Shown: piece after piece, positions 33,983-42,989 of the stretch | How positions within the stretch are numbered: position 1 is the stretch's first letter | Layout of the letters: every line of letters starts with the position of its first letter | Assembly: GCA_902489275.1 (NCBI GenBank) | Contig: CABTZK010000004.1 | Coordinates: 82,478 to 146,477, forward strand | Origin: an uncultured Porphyromonadaceae bacterium | GTDB taxonomy: Bacteria > Bacteroidota > Bacteroidia > Bacteroidales > Muribaculaceae | Reading direction: 5' to 3' | DNA: 64,000 nt | The notes under the pieces: model-generated | Seen by the model: the letters and a program-made list of their open reading frames with translations, nothing else | What the model was told of the DNA's origin: nothing | The model's database searches: none | Made by a program: the position numbers and the translations under genes

Positions 33983-36073
33983 TCAAGATTTCTTTTTTCG
34001 CGGCTTTTTCGCTTTTTTCGCGGCCTTGTGCAGTTTTTTGGCTAAGTCGTCTTGCTCCTCGGCCAGGTCGTCGAGGCCAATGGCCTCGTAGATACTGGCC
34101 AGCGCCTCGTGGGGTTGTGGAGCCGTCCGCCTTGCCTTTATGGCGCGCTTGTAGCTCTTGATGGCAGCGCCAGTGTCTTTCATGGCGCCATAGAGTTCGC
34201 CCAGTCCCATGTGTGCCTCATAGTTGTCGGGGTGGCGTTCTAACACCGCCTTGAGCGTTTCCTCGGCCGGCGCTAACTCGTCGATGGTGACGAGCAGCCT
34301 GGCCTTGCCAATCATGGCATCGATGCAGCCGGGCCAGATGCGGATGGCCTTGCTATAGTTCGCCATTGCCGAGCGAATGGCAATGTCGTCAAGTTTTGGC
34401 TTTTTCCCGCCATAGGGAACCTCGTCCTCATTCGCCAGCTCGCCCATTCCCATCGACTGGTTCCCCATTTGGGTGTATTCCATGGCTAAGTCGTGGAGCA
34501 CTTGGTTTTGCGCGTCAATCACGCCTTGCAGCTGCTTGATTTCCTGCGCCTGCTTGTTGACGCGTTGCAGTTTCATTGCCATGAGGCGCTGCACGGCTTT
34601 GCTTGTGATGACATTGTGAATTTGCAGCGCCTGGGCAAAGGCATCGGCGCAGGCGCGGAACTCGTTGTGGTCAAAGGCATCGATGGCACGGCGGTAAAGC
34701 TGCGCGGCCCGCTCCTGGTCAAGGGCGGTGGAAATGGTCAACTGGTCGTTGAACTGGCGGCTAAAGTCGACCACGGCCGAGTTCACGATGATGTCGCGCT
34801 CGGTCAGCGGCCGAAGCAAGGTGATGCCTTCAAGCGAGGTGCAGCGCGACAGCGCCACGTAGGCCTGCCCACTCGTGAAAGCTCCGCCGGCAAAGTCAAT
34901 GACCACGTTGTTGAACGTGAGCCCCTGGCTTTTGTGCACCGTGATTGCCCAGGCAGGCTTGATGGGATATTGCCTGAAAGTGCCTAAGACGTTCTCAAGC
35001 ACTTTTTGCTCTTTCTCATCGTAGGTGTACTGTATGTTCTCCCACATTTCGGGCTCTAAGCAATGGGTGTCGCCGTCTTCCATCACCACCTCCACGCTGT
35101 CCTCGTCTACGTCGTTGATTTTGGCGATGGTGCCGTTCACCCAACGTCCCTCCTTGTCGTTGCGGATAAAAATGACTTGCGCCCCTTTCTTGAGGGTGAG
35201 TTCCTGGCTGGTGGGCAAGTCGTTCTCGGGGAACGTGCCGTCGATTTCACCGATAAAAGAGAATTCTGGCGTTTTGAGCGCAGCCATGTGCTCGTCGTTG
35301 ATGCTGTTCACCGTGTCGCGGCGCGTGGCCAGCGTCATTCCAAAAGCCATCTCCTCGTCCTTGTAGCCGGGGTTGCATTGGGCGTTGAGCGCAAGCATAT
35401 CGCGCGCTGTGGCGTGGCTGACGCGCACCCGGTCGAGTATCGAGATGAAATGGCTGTCGGTCTGGCGGTAAATCTTGCGCAACTCGATGGGAATGAGCCC
35501 TAACTGCCCGAACACGTGAGCATTGAAAAAGAAGAATTGCTGATACCAGTGATGCAGAATCTCACGCATATCGCGGGTCACCACTGGCTCCAATTGGAAA
35601 ATGTCGCCCACAAAGAGCAGCTGCTTGCCGCCGAAAGGCTCACGCATATTTCCCGAGTAGATGCGCAACACGTTGTCGATAAAGTCGATAATGTCACAGC
35701 GCACCATCGAAATCTCGTCGATGATGATGAGCTCAAGCTCTTGGAGCAACCGCACTTTCTCTCGCGGATAGCGCTGGGTCTTGCGGATGTTGCGTGGAGA
35801 ATAGTCATGGTCGCCGGGGACGAGTGGCTTGAACGGAATCTTGAAAAAGGAGTGAAGGGTCTGGCCGCCCACATTCACAGCGGCAATGCCCGTGGGAGCC
35901 AGCACGACATATTTCTTCTTGGTTGTCGCACAGATGTACTTGAGAAAAGTGCTTTTTCCCGTACCCGCTTTTCCCGTGAGAAACACGGACCGATGCGTGT
36001 GCTGAATCATGGCTAACGCATTCTGGAACTCGGGGTTGTCGAGGTCGATATTTTCAGGCACTTCAATGCTCAT
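33983..36073 (-). CDS. PIF1-family helicase with C-terminal TPR domain
   Basis: The 696-residue protein is a superfamily 1 DNA helicase. Walker A is TGKAGTGKST, Walker B IIIDEISM, then FVGDIFQLEPV, and the C-terminal helicase motifs TVHKSQGLTFNNVVID and YVALSRCTSLEG. From about residue 460 the chain changes to helical repeats, including tetratricopeptide units (ATEETL-type, e.g. NYEAHMGLGELYGAMKDTGAA), and ends in a lysine-rich tail (KKAKKPRKKKS). The fusion of a PIF1 motor to TPR repeats is common in Bacteroidetes but its partner is unknown. It would act in replication or repair at G4 or branched DNA (inference). Confidence 0.9.
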   Translation of the reverse strand: MSIEVPENIDLDNPEFQNALAMIQHTHRSVFLTGKAGTGKSTFLKYICATTKKKYVVLAPTGIAAVNVGGQTLHSFFKIPFKPLVPGDHDYSPRNIRKTQRYPREKVRLLQELELIIIDEISMVRCDIIDFIDNVLRIYSGNMREPFGGKQLLFVGDIFQLEPVVTRDMREILHHWYQQFFFFNAHVFGQLGLIPIELRKIYRQTDSHFISILDRVRVSHATARDMLALNAQCNPGYKDEEMAFGMTLATRRDTVNSINDEHMAALKTPEFSFIGEIDGTFPENDLPTSQELTLKKGAQVIFIRNDKEGRWVNGTIAKINDVDEDSVEVVMEDGDTHCLEPEMWENIQYTYDEKEQKVLENVLGTFRQYPIKPAWAITVHKSQGLTFNNVVIDFAGGAFTSGQAYVALSRCTSLEGITLLRPLTERDIIVNSAVVDFSRQFNDQLTISTALDQERAAQLYRRAIDAFDHNEFRACADAFAQALQIHNVITSKAVQRLMAMKLQRVNKQAQEIKQLQGVIDAQNQVLHDLAMEYTQMGNQSMGMGELANEDEVPYGGKKPKLDDIAIRSAMANYSKAIRIWPGCIDAMIGKARLLVTIDELAPAEETLKAVLERHPDNYEAHMGLGELYGAMKDTGAAIKSYKRAIKARRTAPQPHEALASIYEAIGLDDLAEEQDDLAKKLHKAAKKAKKPRKKKS

Positions 36074-36099
36074 TGGGGATGCTAAGGGTTATAAGTGGT

Positions 36100-36130
36100 C
36101 AAAGTTACTCATTTTCCACGAAATATGCAA
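36100..36130 (-). promoter_or_regulatory. Promoter of the helicase-CvfB-DedA operon
   Basis: On the minus strand TTG (36130-36128), 20 bases, TAACTTTG (36107-36100), 26 bases before the helicase start. Confidence 0.8.
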
Positions 36131-36212
36131 CAGCGAGAAGAAGCGTGGGGGGGAGTGAGTCGCCAACATCGGGATTAGGCATCGCCCGATAGCGCTTGAT
36201 ACCAGGGCATGG

Positions 36213-36255
36213 CAAAAAAATGTTCTTCTAACCTGAACAAACGGGATAGAAGAAC
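36213..36255 (-). terminator. Terminator of the FadL-type gene
   Basis: GTTCTTCTA and TAGAAGAAC (36222-36230, 36247-36255) pair perfectly. On the minus strand ATTTTTTTG follows. Confidence 0.8.
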
Positions 36256-36288
36256 AAAAGAAATGAGACAGTCACCTCACACGGCGGG

Positions 36289-37878
36289 TTAGAACCGGAA
36301 ACCGAAGGTCATCGACACACGGTTGTCGTTGTCTTTCACCTCCTGGTACACGCCGGCATCGTAGTTGCCATAGCCAACCATGGGCGAGAATGCGTGATAA
36401 TCGCTGCTGCGGTTCTTGTGCACGTAGGCAGCGTCGAAATAGAAATTCTTGTAGTGGTAACCCACGCCACACGTGACGTATTGCACATCGTTGTTAAACT
36501 CGTATGCCGGATTCACGCTCACGGTAGCAATATTCATTTGGTTATCTTTCACCTCGCTCTTCACGGGAGAACTCTGGTAGCTGTAGCCCGCGCGCAGGCT
36601 CCAGTTCGGGGTCAAACGGTACTCTCCCCCTAAGCGAAAGATGTGGCTTGCCTGAAGGCTGTTCTTGATATTGCCGGTTGTCTCGATATATTCTCTTCCC
36701 CCATCATCGCACACTCTGATGGTGCTATTGCCCACATACTCATAGTCGAAGCTGATGAGTCCCTGGCGGCCAATCACGCCCGCAATGCTGCCGATGAAGC
36801 GCCACGGGGTGTGGATGTCGTAGCGCACCTCGTCGAAGTAGTCTCCGCTGCCGGTTGAGTTCTCGACCTCGTATAGCACGCCGTCGGCTTGCGTGAAGCC
36901 TGCACTGGCATAGGTCTTGTAGAGGTCCTTCAGGTCATAGTAGGTGGGGGTGTGGAAAGCGAAACCGAGCCGGAGCTGGCTCACGGGCTTGAGAATCACG
37001 CCCAACTTGAAGTTGTATCCCGTTCCTCTGGTGTTCAAGTAGTTGGTGTACCCAAGGTCGGCGCTGCCCAACTCAATTGTGCCATCATCTTTGGTGTAGT
37101 TGTAAATGTAAGCCTTGCTGAGCGACTCGCCATAGTACATATAGCTGTCGTAGTCAAGGTCGGTGATGCCCACTGTCGCTCCCCAGAACAAGAACTCGTT
37201 GACGTTGCCTCCAAAGCTGATGTTATACTCGTCGGCATGCCCTTTCTGGTCCACCTCATACTCGGCATTGCCCGTAGTGCCATCGCCCAGCAAGCCTTGC
37301 CAGGCACCGTTGTTGTAATTCATCAAGTAGCTGTTGTAGCTCAAGATGCTGGCCCACGGTGCGCTGCTTTCGTAGTAGGGATTGTAGTCATTGGTCGCCA
37401 AGAGGTCGCCCTCGGTGTAATTCCCGGTGTAGGCGGCAATGTGGTTGGTCACCGAGTTTTTAATGTTGCCGGTGATGCCGCCGCGGTAGTGACGGTGGAA
37501 GTCCATCAGCCGGTTATAGGAAATGCCAATGTTGAAATAGGGCATGGTCTCACTGTGTGTCTTAATCGTGCCCACGTAGCCCACGCTGTTGACATTGAAA
37601 CGGGTGTCGTTGTCCTTGTACAGAGGTGTCTTGCTGCCGTTGAAGTCAAGGCTCAACGTGATGTTGGCATCGCTATTGCGATACACCCCGATACCGCCAG
37701 GATTCTGCGTGAGGGTAGAGATGTCGCCACCAAGCGCGCCAAATGCACCTGCCATCGACTGGAAACGAGAGGTGCCTCGGAGCTCGGTTTGTGACATTTG
37801 CAGCGCATCGAAAGTCTCTTGCGCGCCAACTGCCAGGGGAAGACTGCACAAGAGCAGTCCAGCAAAAATCTTGTTCAT
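36289..37878 (-). CDS. FadL/OmpP1-type outer-membrane transport protein
   Basis: The 529-residue barrel has a signal peptide (about 1-19). The N-terminal hatch segment FQSMAGAFGALGGDISTLTQNPGGIGV is the OmpP1/FadL/TodX mark. The many aromatic strands end in NRVSMTFGFRF. Family members carry hydrophobic compounds across the outer membrane; Bacteroides homologues are often labelled hemin receptors without evidence. It lies downstream of the Arg/Gly-rich protein gene, separated by a 15-base-stem hairpin at 37978. Confidence 0.88.
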   Translation of the reverse strand: MNKIFAGLLLCSLPLAVGAQETFDALQMSQTELRGTSRFQSMAGAFGALGGDISTLTQNPGGIGVYRNSDANITLSLDFNGSKTPLYKDNDTRFNVNSVGYVGTIKTHSETMPYFNIGISYNRLMDFHRHYRGGITGNIKNSVTNHIAAYTGNYTEGDLLATNDYNPYYESSAPWASILSYNSYLMNYNNGAWQGLLGDGTTGNAEYEVDQKGHADEYNISFGGNVNEFLFWGATVGITDLDYDSYMYYGESLSKAYIYNYTKDDGTIELGSADLGYTNYLNTRGTGYNFKLGVILKPVSQLRLGFAFHTPTYYDLKDLYKTYASAGFTQADGVLYEVENSTGSGDYFDEVRYDIHTPWRFIGSIAGVIGRQGLISFDYEYVGNSTIRVCDDGGREYIETTGNIKNSLQASHIFRLGGEYRLTPNWSLRAGYSYQSSPVKSEVKDNQMNIATVSVNPAYEFNNDVQYVTCGVGYHYKNFYFDAAYVHKNRSSDYHAFSPMVGYGNYDAGVYQEVKDNDNRVSMTFGFRF

Positions 37879-37977
37879 TTGAGTGATTTAAAAGTAAAAC
37901 TAAAATGGGTAATAGAGAAATGTGTATTGGCCGTTTTTCTGAACATCCATGCTTAGGCGCATGGAGGCGTGCGCCAT

Positions 37978-38014
37978 CGGTGCTGCAATGCCTGTCAATG
38001 GCATTGCAGCACCG
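37978..38014. other. Long perfect hairpin between two leftward genes
   Basis: CGGTGCTGCAATGCC and its exact complement GGCATTGCAGCACCG form a 15-base stem around a seven-base loop. No T-run follows on the minus strand, so it may act in processing or as an attenuator. Confidence 0.6.
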
Positions 38015-38019
38015 GCGAC

Positions 38020-39336
38020 TCATCGCCGCCCTCCGCGACCGCCGCCGTGACTGCCGCCCGAGAAGCCACCACCGCTTCGGCCACCGCCGAAACTGCCGCT
38101 GCTGCTACGGCTGCCACCAGAGTAACTGCGGCTACTGTTGCTGCGCGTGGCATTGCCCGAGTTGTAGCTGCGGGTTGTTCCGTTTTGGGGCGTATAGGTG
38201 CGAGGCGTTCCGTTTTGGGGCGTGTAGGTGCGAGGCGTTCCGTTTTGAGGCGTATAGGTGCGGGTTGAACGGTTACTGCGCGTCATCGTTCCGCCATTGT
38301 AGCTGTCAGGCCTGCTACTCATTGTCGCGCGCCCCATGCCCGATGGACGGCGCACGGTGCCCGTGCTCATGGTTCCGCGATTCACTGTGCCGATGTTGCC
38401 TCGTCCCTGCATGCTCGGGCGACGGCCGCCCGATGCGTTGGCGCGTCCCATCGTGCCACTGGCATTCGTGCCGCGTCTTGCGCTCACATTAGGACGGCGT
38501 GCCCTTAATGCCGAGCCGCTGCCCCCCGCATAGCCTGGGCGACGGCCGTTCGACCACTCGCCGAGGCGGGCCTGCCCTCCATGAGGACGGCGACCACCTG
38601 ACCAGCGACTGCCATCGTAGCCATAACGCCAGCCATAGTCGTAACACCAGTCACGATACCCCCAGTAGCCCCAGCCGGCGTTCCAGCCCCAGCCATACCA
38701 CGGGTCGTACCAGCCGCCACGCCAGCCCCACGGACGTGACCAGCCCCAGCCACCGTACCTGCTGCTCCAGCCACCGTACCTGCTGCTCCAGCCCCAACCG
38801 GGATAGAGTCTCCACGAGGAGTAGTAGCCGTCGTACCAAGGATTGTAACCCACGTACCACGGGTCGTAAAAAACGCTGTACCCACTGTAATAGGGCCAAC
38901 TCGACCCAATCACGAGGTTGATGGTCGGCGTGTCGTCATAGTACAAGGTGATGAGCTCGTCATCGCCACTGCCTTCCACAATATCGGGATTGTAGAAGCG
39001 CTCGATGCGCTCGGTGTTGTTGAAAGTGCCTTGCCTGTCGTCACGAGCCGAGGCGGTGTCGACGGCATTGTTGCCGCGACGATTGTACTCATCCTCGTCG
39101 CGCAACTGCGAGCCTCTCTCGATCCTCACTTGGGTGCGGGGCTGGACAGGGGTGTAGCCCCGATCGCCTCGCACAGCAGCGGCTGGGCGAACCCTCTGCA
39201 CTTGCTCAGGCTTGCTGGCCGAAGAGGAAGCTGGACGCTCGCCATAAATGTCATCATCATAGCTTTGGGCGCTGCCCGCAATGGCTGTGCCCAAGGCAAG
39301 GATGCCTATTAACGATAGAAATTTATACTTCACCAT
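38020..39336 (-). CDS. Secreted Trp/Tyr- and Arg/Gly-rich low-complexity protein
   Basis: The 438-residue protein has a signal peptide (about 1-23), a charged segment (25-130), an aromatic-rich part (about 145-245) with a doubled SSRYGGW unit, and a basic tail rich in Arg, Gly, Ser and Thr. The tail holds three copies of an 11-residue unit RTYTPQNGTPR and ends in GGGRGGRR. No known domain. Similar proteins with the N-terminal ERIERFYNPDIV motif are found in other Bacteroidales as hypothetical proteins. The composition would suit a structural or adhesive envelope role, which is speculation. Confidence 0.75.
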   Translation of the reverse strand: MVKYKFLSLIGILALGTAIAGSAQSYDDDIYGERPASSSASKPEQVQRVRPAAAVRGDRGYTPVQPRTQVRIERGSQLRDEDEYNRRGNNAVDTASARDDRQGTFNNTERIERFYNPDIVEGSGDDELITLYYDDTPTINLVIGSSWPYYSGYSVFYDPWYVGYNPWYDGYYSSWRLYPGWGWSSRYGGWSSRYGGWGWSRPWGWRGGWYDPWYGWGWNAGWGYWGYRDWCYDYGWRYGYDGSRWSGGRRPHGGQARLGEWSNGRRPGYAGGSGSALRARRPNVSARRGTNASGTMGRANASGGRRPSMQGRGNIGTVNRGTMSTGTVRRPSGMGRATMSSRPDSYNGGTMTRSNRSTRTYTPQNGTPRTYTPQNGTPRTYTPQNGTTRSYNSGNATRSNSSRSYSGGSRSSSGSFGGGRSGGGFSGGSHGGGRGGRR

Positions 39337-39535
39337 AGCTTATACGTTTATTTTTGATTGTTTCACATTATTCTATTATAGAGTCATTTTTTAGACTTTA
39401 CCTTTGATGCAAAGTTTAAATTCGAGCCTAATTTAAGCAATAATTTTTTAATATAGGGTGCGTTTTAACTTAAAAAACCGATTTGTAACATTTTTTATCC
39501 AAGCCTGTTGCCAGAATCCTTTTTCCAAGCCTGAT

Positions 39536-40813
39536 TCAGCGAGTGTAGAAGTCGATGACTTGCAGAATGGCACGGCGGCACACTGCGCAAAACTCCGGGT
39601 TGCTGTTGGTGCGCATGCGACAGTCCTGGAAAGGACGGTAAACCCCTTTCATTTTGTAGCCTGCACCCTCGTAGAACCCGATTTGTTGCGGCTTTGCCGG
39701 GTTGAGCGGTGTCGGGATGGGGGTTTTGGTGTCGATGAGTTTTTCCCACTTCCCGTGGAAATCGGCCAGAGTCGTAATATTGCGCTCCCAGGGCTCGATG
39801 TCGGTCCAGTACTGGTCGCTCTCTTCGCTGGCGTAGGCATACTCGTCGGCCAGCCCGGCAAAACTGTGCCCAAACTCGTGCACAACGACGGGTTTGTAGT
39901 GCTGGTGGTGGGTCGATGTGAGATTATAGGAGTTCAAGATGCCGCCTCCGCCGTAAGTATTGCAGTTCACGAGCACGACGATATGCTCGTAAGGCGTGCC
40001 TGCGAGAAGGTCGTGCAACCGCTTGAGACGCAAGGTGGTCAAGTAGCGATCGCTGTAGAACGTGTTGAACGCGGAGCCCAAGGCGGTATTTTTCCAGCGA
40101 CCTGCGCCAGGCTCGCTCGTGCCGCTATCCATCGAGGGCGCCTCGACGGCCACCACATTGAAGCGGCTGCGCATCGACCGAAACGGCTCGTGCGCAAAAA
40201 TGGCTTGCACGGCAGTATCGACATCGGCGCGAAACGTGCCCATCTCTCCCTGCTGGTAACCCTCGGCAATGAAAGCGATGTGAATGCAGCGCGTGGTGTC
40301 GGCCGCCTGCTGAACAGTGGTGAAAGGGGTCACGTGATCATAGCCCACCTGGCGAATGAGTATATCGGAAGGATCCACCTGGTGGGTGAATGTGGCCATC
40401 ACTTGCCGGCGGCTGCCCGTCAGGCTCACCGTGACATCGACCGTGTCCTTGGGCATGGGCACCAGAAACACATTTTGAAACGACCGGCTCACCTGTCTCG
40501 CTTCAGGGGTGGCCAGCCACTCCTGAAAAAGGGTGCTGAACGAGTGGCGATAAATCACCTCGCCACTATGGTGATCGCGAACGGTGACTTGCCCATTACC
40601 CTCAACGGGCACCTCGGCAAGGCGCTGACGCTTGCCGTACCAGCGAGGCTCTCGGCACAGCTCGTCGAGCGAGATTTCCTGCCGGGCGGCGTTGCCGCTG
40701 AAAACGTAGTCGAGCCGCAAAGTGGCATCGGTAAAAAACGCATTGAAATCCTGCCCAGCTACAACGAATATCCACGCTAAGGCAAGAGCTTGAAACAAAA
40801 GAAACCGCTTCAT
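39536..40813 (-). CDS. M64-family metallopeptidase (IgA-peptidase-like)
   Basis: The exported peptidase has 425 residues. A signal peptide (about 1-20) is followed by a beta-rich N-terminal domain (about 25-165) and the catalytic domain (about 170-425) with the zinc motif HEFGHSFAGLADEY. The M64 family is named for an IgA-cleaving enzyme of Clostridium ramosum, but most Bacteroidales members have unknown substrates. The start at 40813 gives the signal peptide directly. It follows the nitrilase gene by about 50 bases and may be in its operon. Direct repeats TCCAAGCCTG lie just after the stop. Confidence 0.88.
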   Translation of the reverse strand: MKRFLLFQALALAWIFVVAGQDFNAFFTDATLRLDYVFSGNAARQEISLDELCREPRWYGKRQRLAEVPVEGNGQVTVRDHHSGEVIYRHSFSTLFQEWLATPEARQVSRSFQNVFLVPMPKDTVDVTVSLTGSRRQVMATFTHQVDPSDILIRQVGYDHVTPFTTVQQAADTTRCIHIAFIAEGYQQGEMGTFRADVDTAVQAIFAHEPFRSMRSRFNVVAVEAPSMDSGTSEPGAGRWKNTALGSAFNTFYSDRYLTTLRLKRLHDLLAGTPYEHIVVLVNCNTYGGGGILNSYNLTSTHHQHYKPVVVHEFGHSFAGLADEYAYASEESDQYWTDIEPWERNITTLADFHGKWEKLIDTKTPIPTPLNPAKPQQIGFYEGAGYKMKGVYRPFQDCRMRTNSNPEFCAVCRRAILQVIDFYTR

Positions 40814-40864
40814 CTTCGATGGTGATTCAAAAAAAACAGACATACTTGGTTGCCGAGGCATGCG

Positions 40865-41668
40865 TTAGTCCTCTAAGATGCGAAACGAGTCGGCGTCGCG
40901 CCAAGCGGGGAATTTCTCGCGAAAGCGCGCCAAGGCGGGTAGCGAGAGGTCGACAGCAAGAATCGGGCCCGTGCCGCGCTCGGTGATGAGCTTGCCCTTG
41001 AAGTCAAAGACCTGGCTTGAGCCCTCGCTATAGACGATGCCGTGAGGGTCTTCCCCACAGCGGTTCACGCCCAACACGTAGGCCTCGTTTTCGATAGCCC
41101 GAGCCTTCAGCAGCGTTTTCCACGCGTTTTCACGGGCTTTGGGCCAATTGGCCATGCAGAGCAAGATGTCGTAGCCGTTTCTCACGTTGCGGCAGTAAAC
41201 CGGGAATCGAATCTCGTAGCACACAAGCAGCTTGATGTTCAATCCGCGGAAGCGGACAATGGGCGCTGGCTCAAAGCCACGCTTGTACACCTTGTCCTCG
41301 CCTGCGAAAGTGAACAGGTGACGCTTGTCGTAGAACGTCTCCTCGCCATTAGGCTCGATAAAAAAAGCCCGGTTGTAGAGCTGGCCAGCCGTGTGGGCAA
41401 GAAACGTGCCTGTGATGGCGCAATTGTAGCGCGCGGCCAGCTGGTGAATGGTGTTGATGGTCTCGTCGATGTTTCGCTCGGCGAGTGCTGCTGCCTGGTC
41501 GCGGTCATCGACCATGAAACCCGTGGTGAAAAGCTCGGGAAGTGCCACAAGGTCGGTATCCTCGGGCATGTTGCGCATGTTGCGCTTGAGTTGCTCAAGA
41601 TTGGCGGCTTTGTCACCCCATGCGATGTTGTCCTCCATGAGCGTGACCCGCAAGTTGCGTGAAAACAT
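40865..41668 (-). CDS. Nitrilase-family amidohydrolase (omega-amidase type)
   Basis: The 267-residue C-N hydrolase has the Glu-Lys-Cys triad: LPELFTTGFM (Glu), YDKRHLFTF (Lys) and LLVCYEIRFP (Cys). Length and sequence are closest to omega-amidase (YafV/Nit2), which hydrolyses 2-oxoglutaramate and related amides in metabolite repair. It is 52 bases downstream of the acyltransferase gene and upstream of the M64 peptidase gene, all read leftward. Confidence 0.9.
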   Translation of the reverse strand: MFSRNLRVTLMEDNIAWGDKAANLEQLKRNMRNMPEDTDLVALPELFTTGFMVDDRDQAAALAERNIDETINTIHQLAARYNCAITGTFLAHTAGQLYNRAFFIEPNGEETFYDKRHLFTFAGEDKVYKRGFEPAPIVRFRGLNIKLLVCYEIRFPVYCRNVRNGYDILLCMANWPKARENAWKTLLKARAIENEAYVLGVNRCGEDPHGIVYSEGSSQVFDFKGKLITERGTGPILAVDLSLPALARFREKFPAWRDADSFRILED

Positions 41669-41720
41669 AGGAAAACGCCAATTAATCAGTTAAAAAACTC
41701 CAAAAAGCAAAAAACGACCC

Positions 41721-42341
41721 TTAGTTCTCCAGGCCCGTCGTGAATTTCTCAGGATACTTAGCATGGCCGTGGTCTTGATAGTAGCGCTTGATAGCGAGCA
41801 TATCGGCCTGCAAGTCGCCTGTGGGTGTGAAAAGGCGGTCGATACACGCCACCTTCTCGCGGTAGTCCAAATAGGCCAGCATAATCGGCACTCTGGCTTG
41901 CTGGGAGATGACGAGCACGCCTTTGTGCCAGTTTTCGGTAAGGCTGCGCGTGCCCTCGGGCGTGACAGCCAGTGCAAGAGTCTTGTGCCGGGCAAACTCC
42001 TGGACGAGACCTTGGGTCAAATGACGAGAAACCTCGCTGCCGCCTGGCAGGCTCGCGTCAAGGCTGATGCCTTTTTGCCTAAGCCGGGCTTGCACCTTGG
42101 AAAGACGTGGCACTGGCACCCCGCCCAGGGCGCGAAGCAACACCCCCAGCGGAAAGAAAAACCAGGTGCTTTTCATCAAAAAGCCAGCGTTCATCCCCAC
42201 CGAGCGGATGCACAGCTCGCCCACTACAAAATCCCAGTTGCTGGTGTGGGGCGCGACACAAATCATGCACTTGCGCGGGAGCGGCATGTTGAGGACAAAG
42301 CGCCAACCCGCTCTCTTCAATATGCAACCAGCCAGATTCAA
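41721..42341 (-). CDS. Lysophospholipid acyltransferase-type protein, TTG start
   Basis: The 206-residue PlsC-like acyltransferase has the catalytic HTSNWDF (HxxxxD) and PEGTRS motifs. Members of this short form (glycerol acyltransferase family) add acyl groups to phospholipids or ornithine lipids; the acceptor here is unknown. The frame begins with TTG at 42341, three bases after the stop of the preceding gene and preceded by AAGGA. The first ATG (42287) would remove the family's conserved N-terminal helix (LKRAGWRF), so TTG is preferred. Confidence 0.85.
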   Translation of the reverse strand: MNLAGCILKRAGWRFVLNMPLPRKCMICVAPHTSNWDFVVGELCIRSVGMNAGFLMKSTWFFFPLGVLLRALGGVPVPRLSKVQARLRQKGISLDASLPGGSEVSRHLTQGLVQEFARHKTLALAVTPEGTRSLTENWHKGVLVISQQARVPIMLAYLDYREKVACIDRLFTPTGDLQADMLAIKRYYQDHGHAKYPEKFTTGLEN

Positions 42342-42344
42342 CGC

Positions 42345-42680
42345 CTATTCCTTGCCTTTGGGAAGAAGTGCGTTCATGCGGGAAACGAGCCCCTCGGTCT
42401 CAGTGCGCATGTGCTCGGCAAGCGCTTTCTCGGCAGCTTTGAAATGGGCACGACGCGCCTTGTTATACTCCTGGCGGTTGGGAAAGTCGGAAGGCTTCTT
42501 GTCAAAACCTGCCGAAACGCGCTTCACAGCCTCCTCCTGCAACAAGGCCGTGTCGACGATAATCTCGTCCCACTGCCCGGGCTCGGTGTTGTCTGTCATG
42601 CATTCTGCAAAGAAGCACTCGCCTGCGATGTTGCCGCACGCATAATGGATCGCCTTTTTCAATTGTCTTTTGTTAGCCAT
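42345..42680 (-). CDS. Conserved Bacteroidetes protein of unknown function
   Basis: The 111-residue soluble, mainly helical protein starts MANKRQLKKAIHYACG and contains Trp, Asp and Glu-rich helices with RVSAGFDKK and a Lys-rich end. I recognise it as a conserved small protein of Bacteroidetes genomes with no assigned role. The ATG at 42680 is used because the upstream frame is AT-rich and lacks the usual start. It overlaps closely with the acyltransferase gene (gap of 3 bases), so the two are co-translated. Confidence 0.7.
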   Translation of the reverse strand: MANKRQLKKAIHYACGNIAGECFFAECMTDNTEPGQWDEIIVDTALLQEEAVKRVSAGFDKKPSDFPNRQEYNKARRAHFKAAEKALAEHMRTETEGLVSRMNALLPKGKE

Positions 42681-42989
42681 AATCTTTCGTTTATTAAAGT
42701 TCAATCGCAAATATTGCGCTAAGTTACTAAAAATATCTTGAAAATAGGCATACGCGACAAGAAAATCGCAATTTTTCAAGGCGCTTTTGCCTTACCGAAA
42801 GCCCAAGGAGAACTTGTGGTCAGATTTTTGAGAAGACGAGCAAATAAGAAAAAATTTGGAGGTTTAAAAAAAGATTTGTACTTTTGAGACGAAAAAAATA
42901 TCGAATCGCCAGTTTTTCACCCGTTCGCAACGCCAGGCGAGCCGATAGCTATTTAATCGTTTTTTTGTTTAATTTTTTACTTTATTTTT
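42681..42989. other. Divergent intergenic region with the first DUF285 promoter and leader
   Basis: TTTG (42855-42858), 20 bases and TACTTTTG (42879-42886) form a strong promoter for the rightward DUF285 gene; a leader of about 95 bases follows. That leader, with GCAACGCCAGGCGAGCC, recurs nearly unchanged before the second paralogue. The leftward promoter of the small conserved gene is not obvious. Confidence 0.65.

Noticed and set aside
39399..39406. TACCTTTG on the plus strand
   Set aside because: No -33 partner and no rightward gene downstream; likely chance.
41690..41995. Short frame overlapping the acyltransferase gene
   Set aside because: Out-of-frame overlap with a gene that has clear HxxxxD and PEGTRS motifs.
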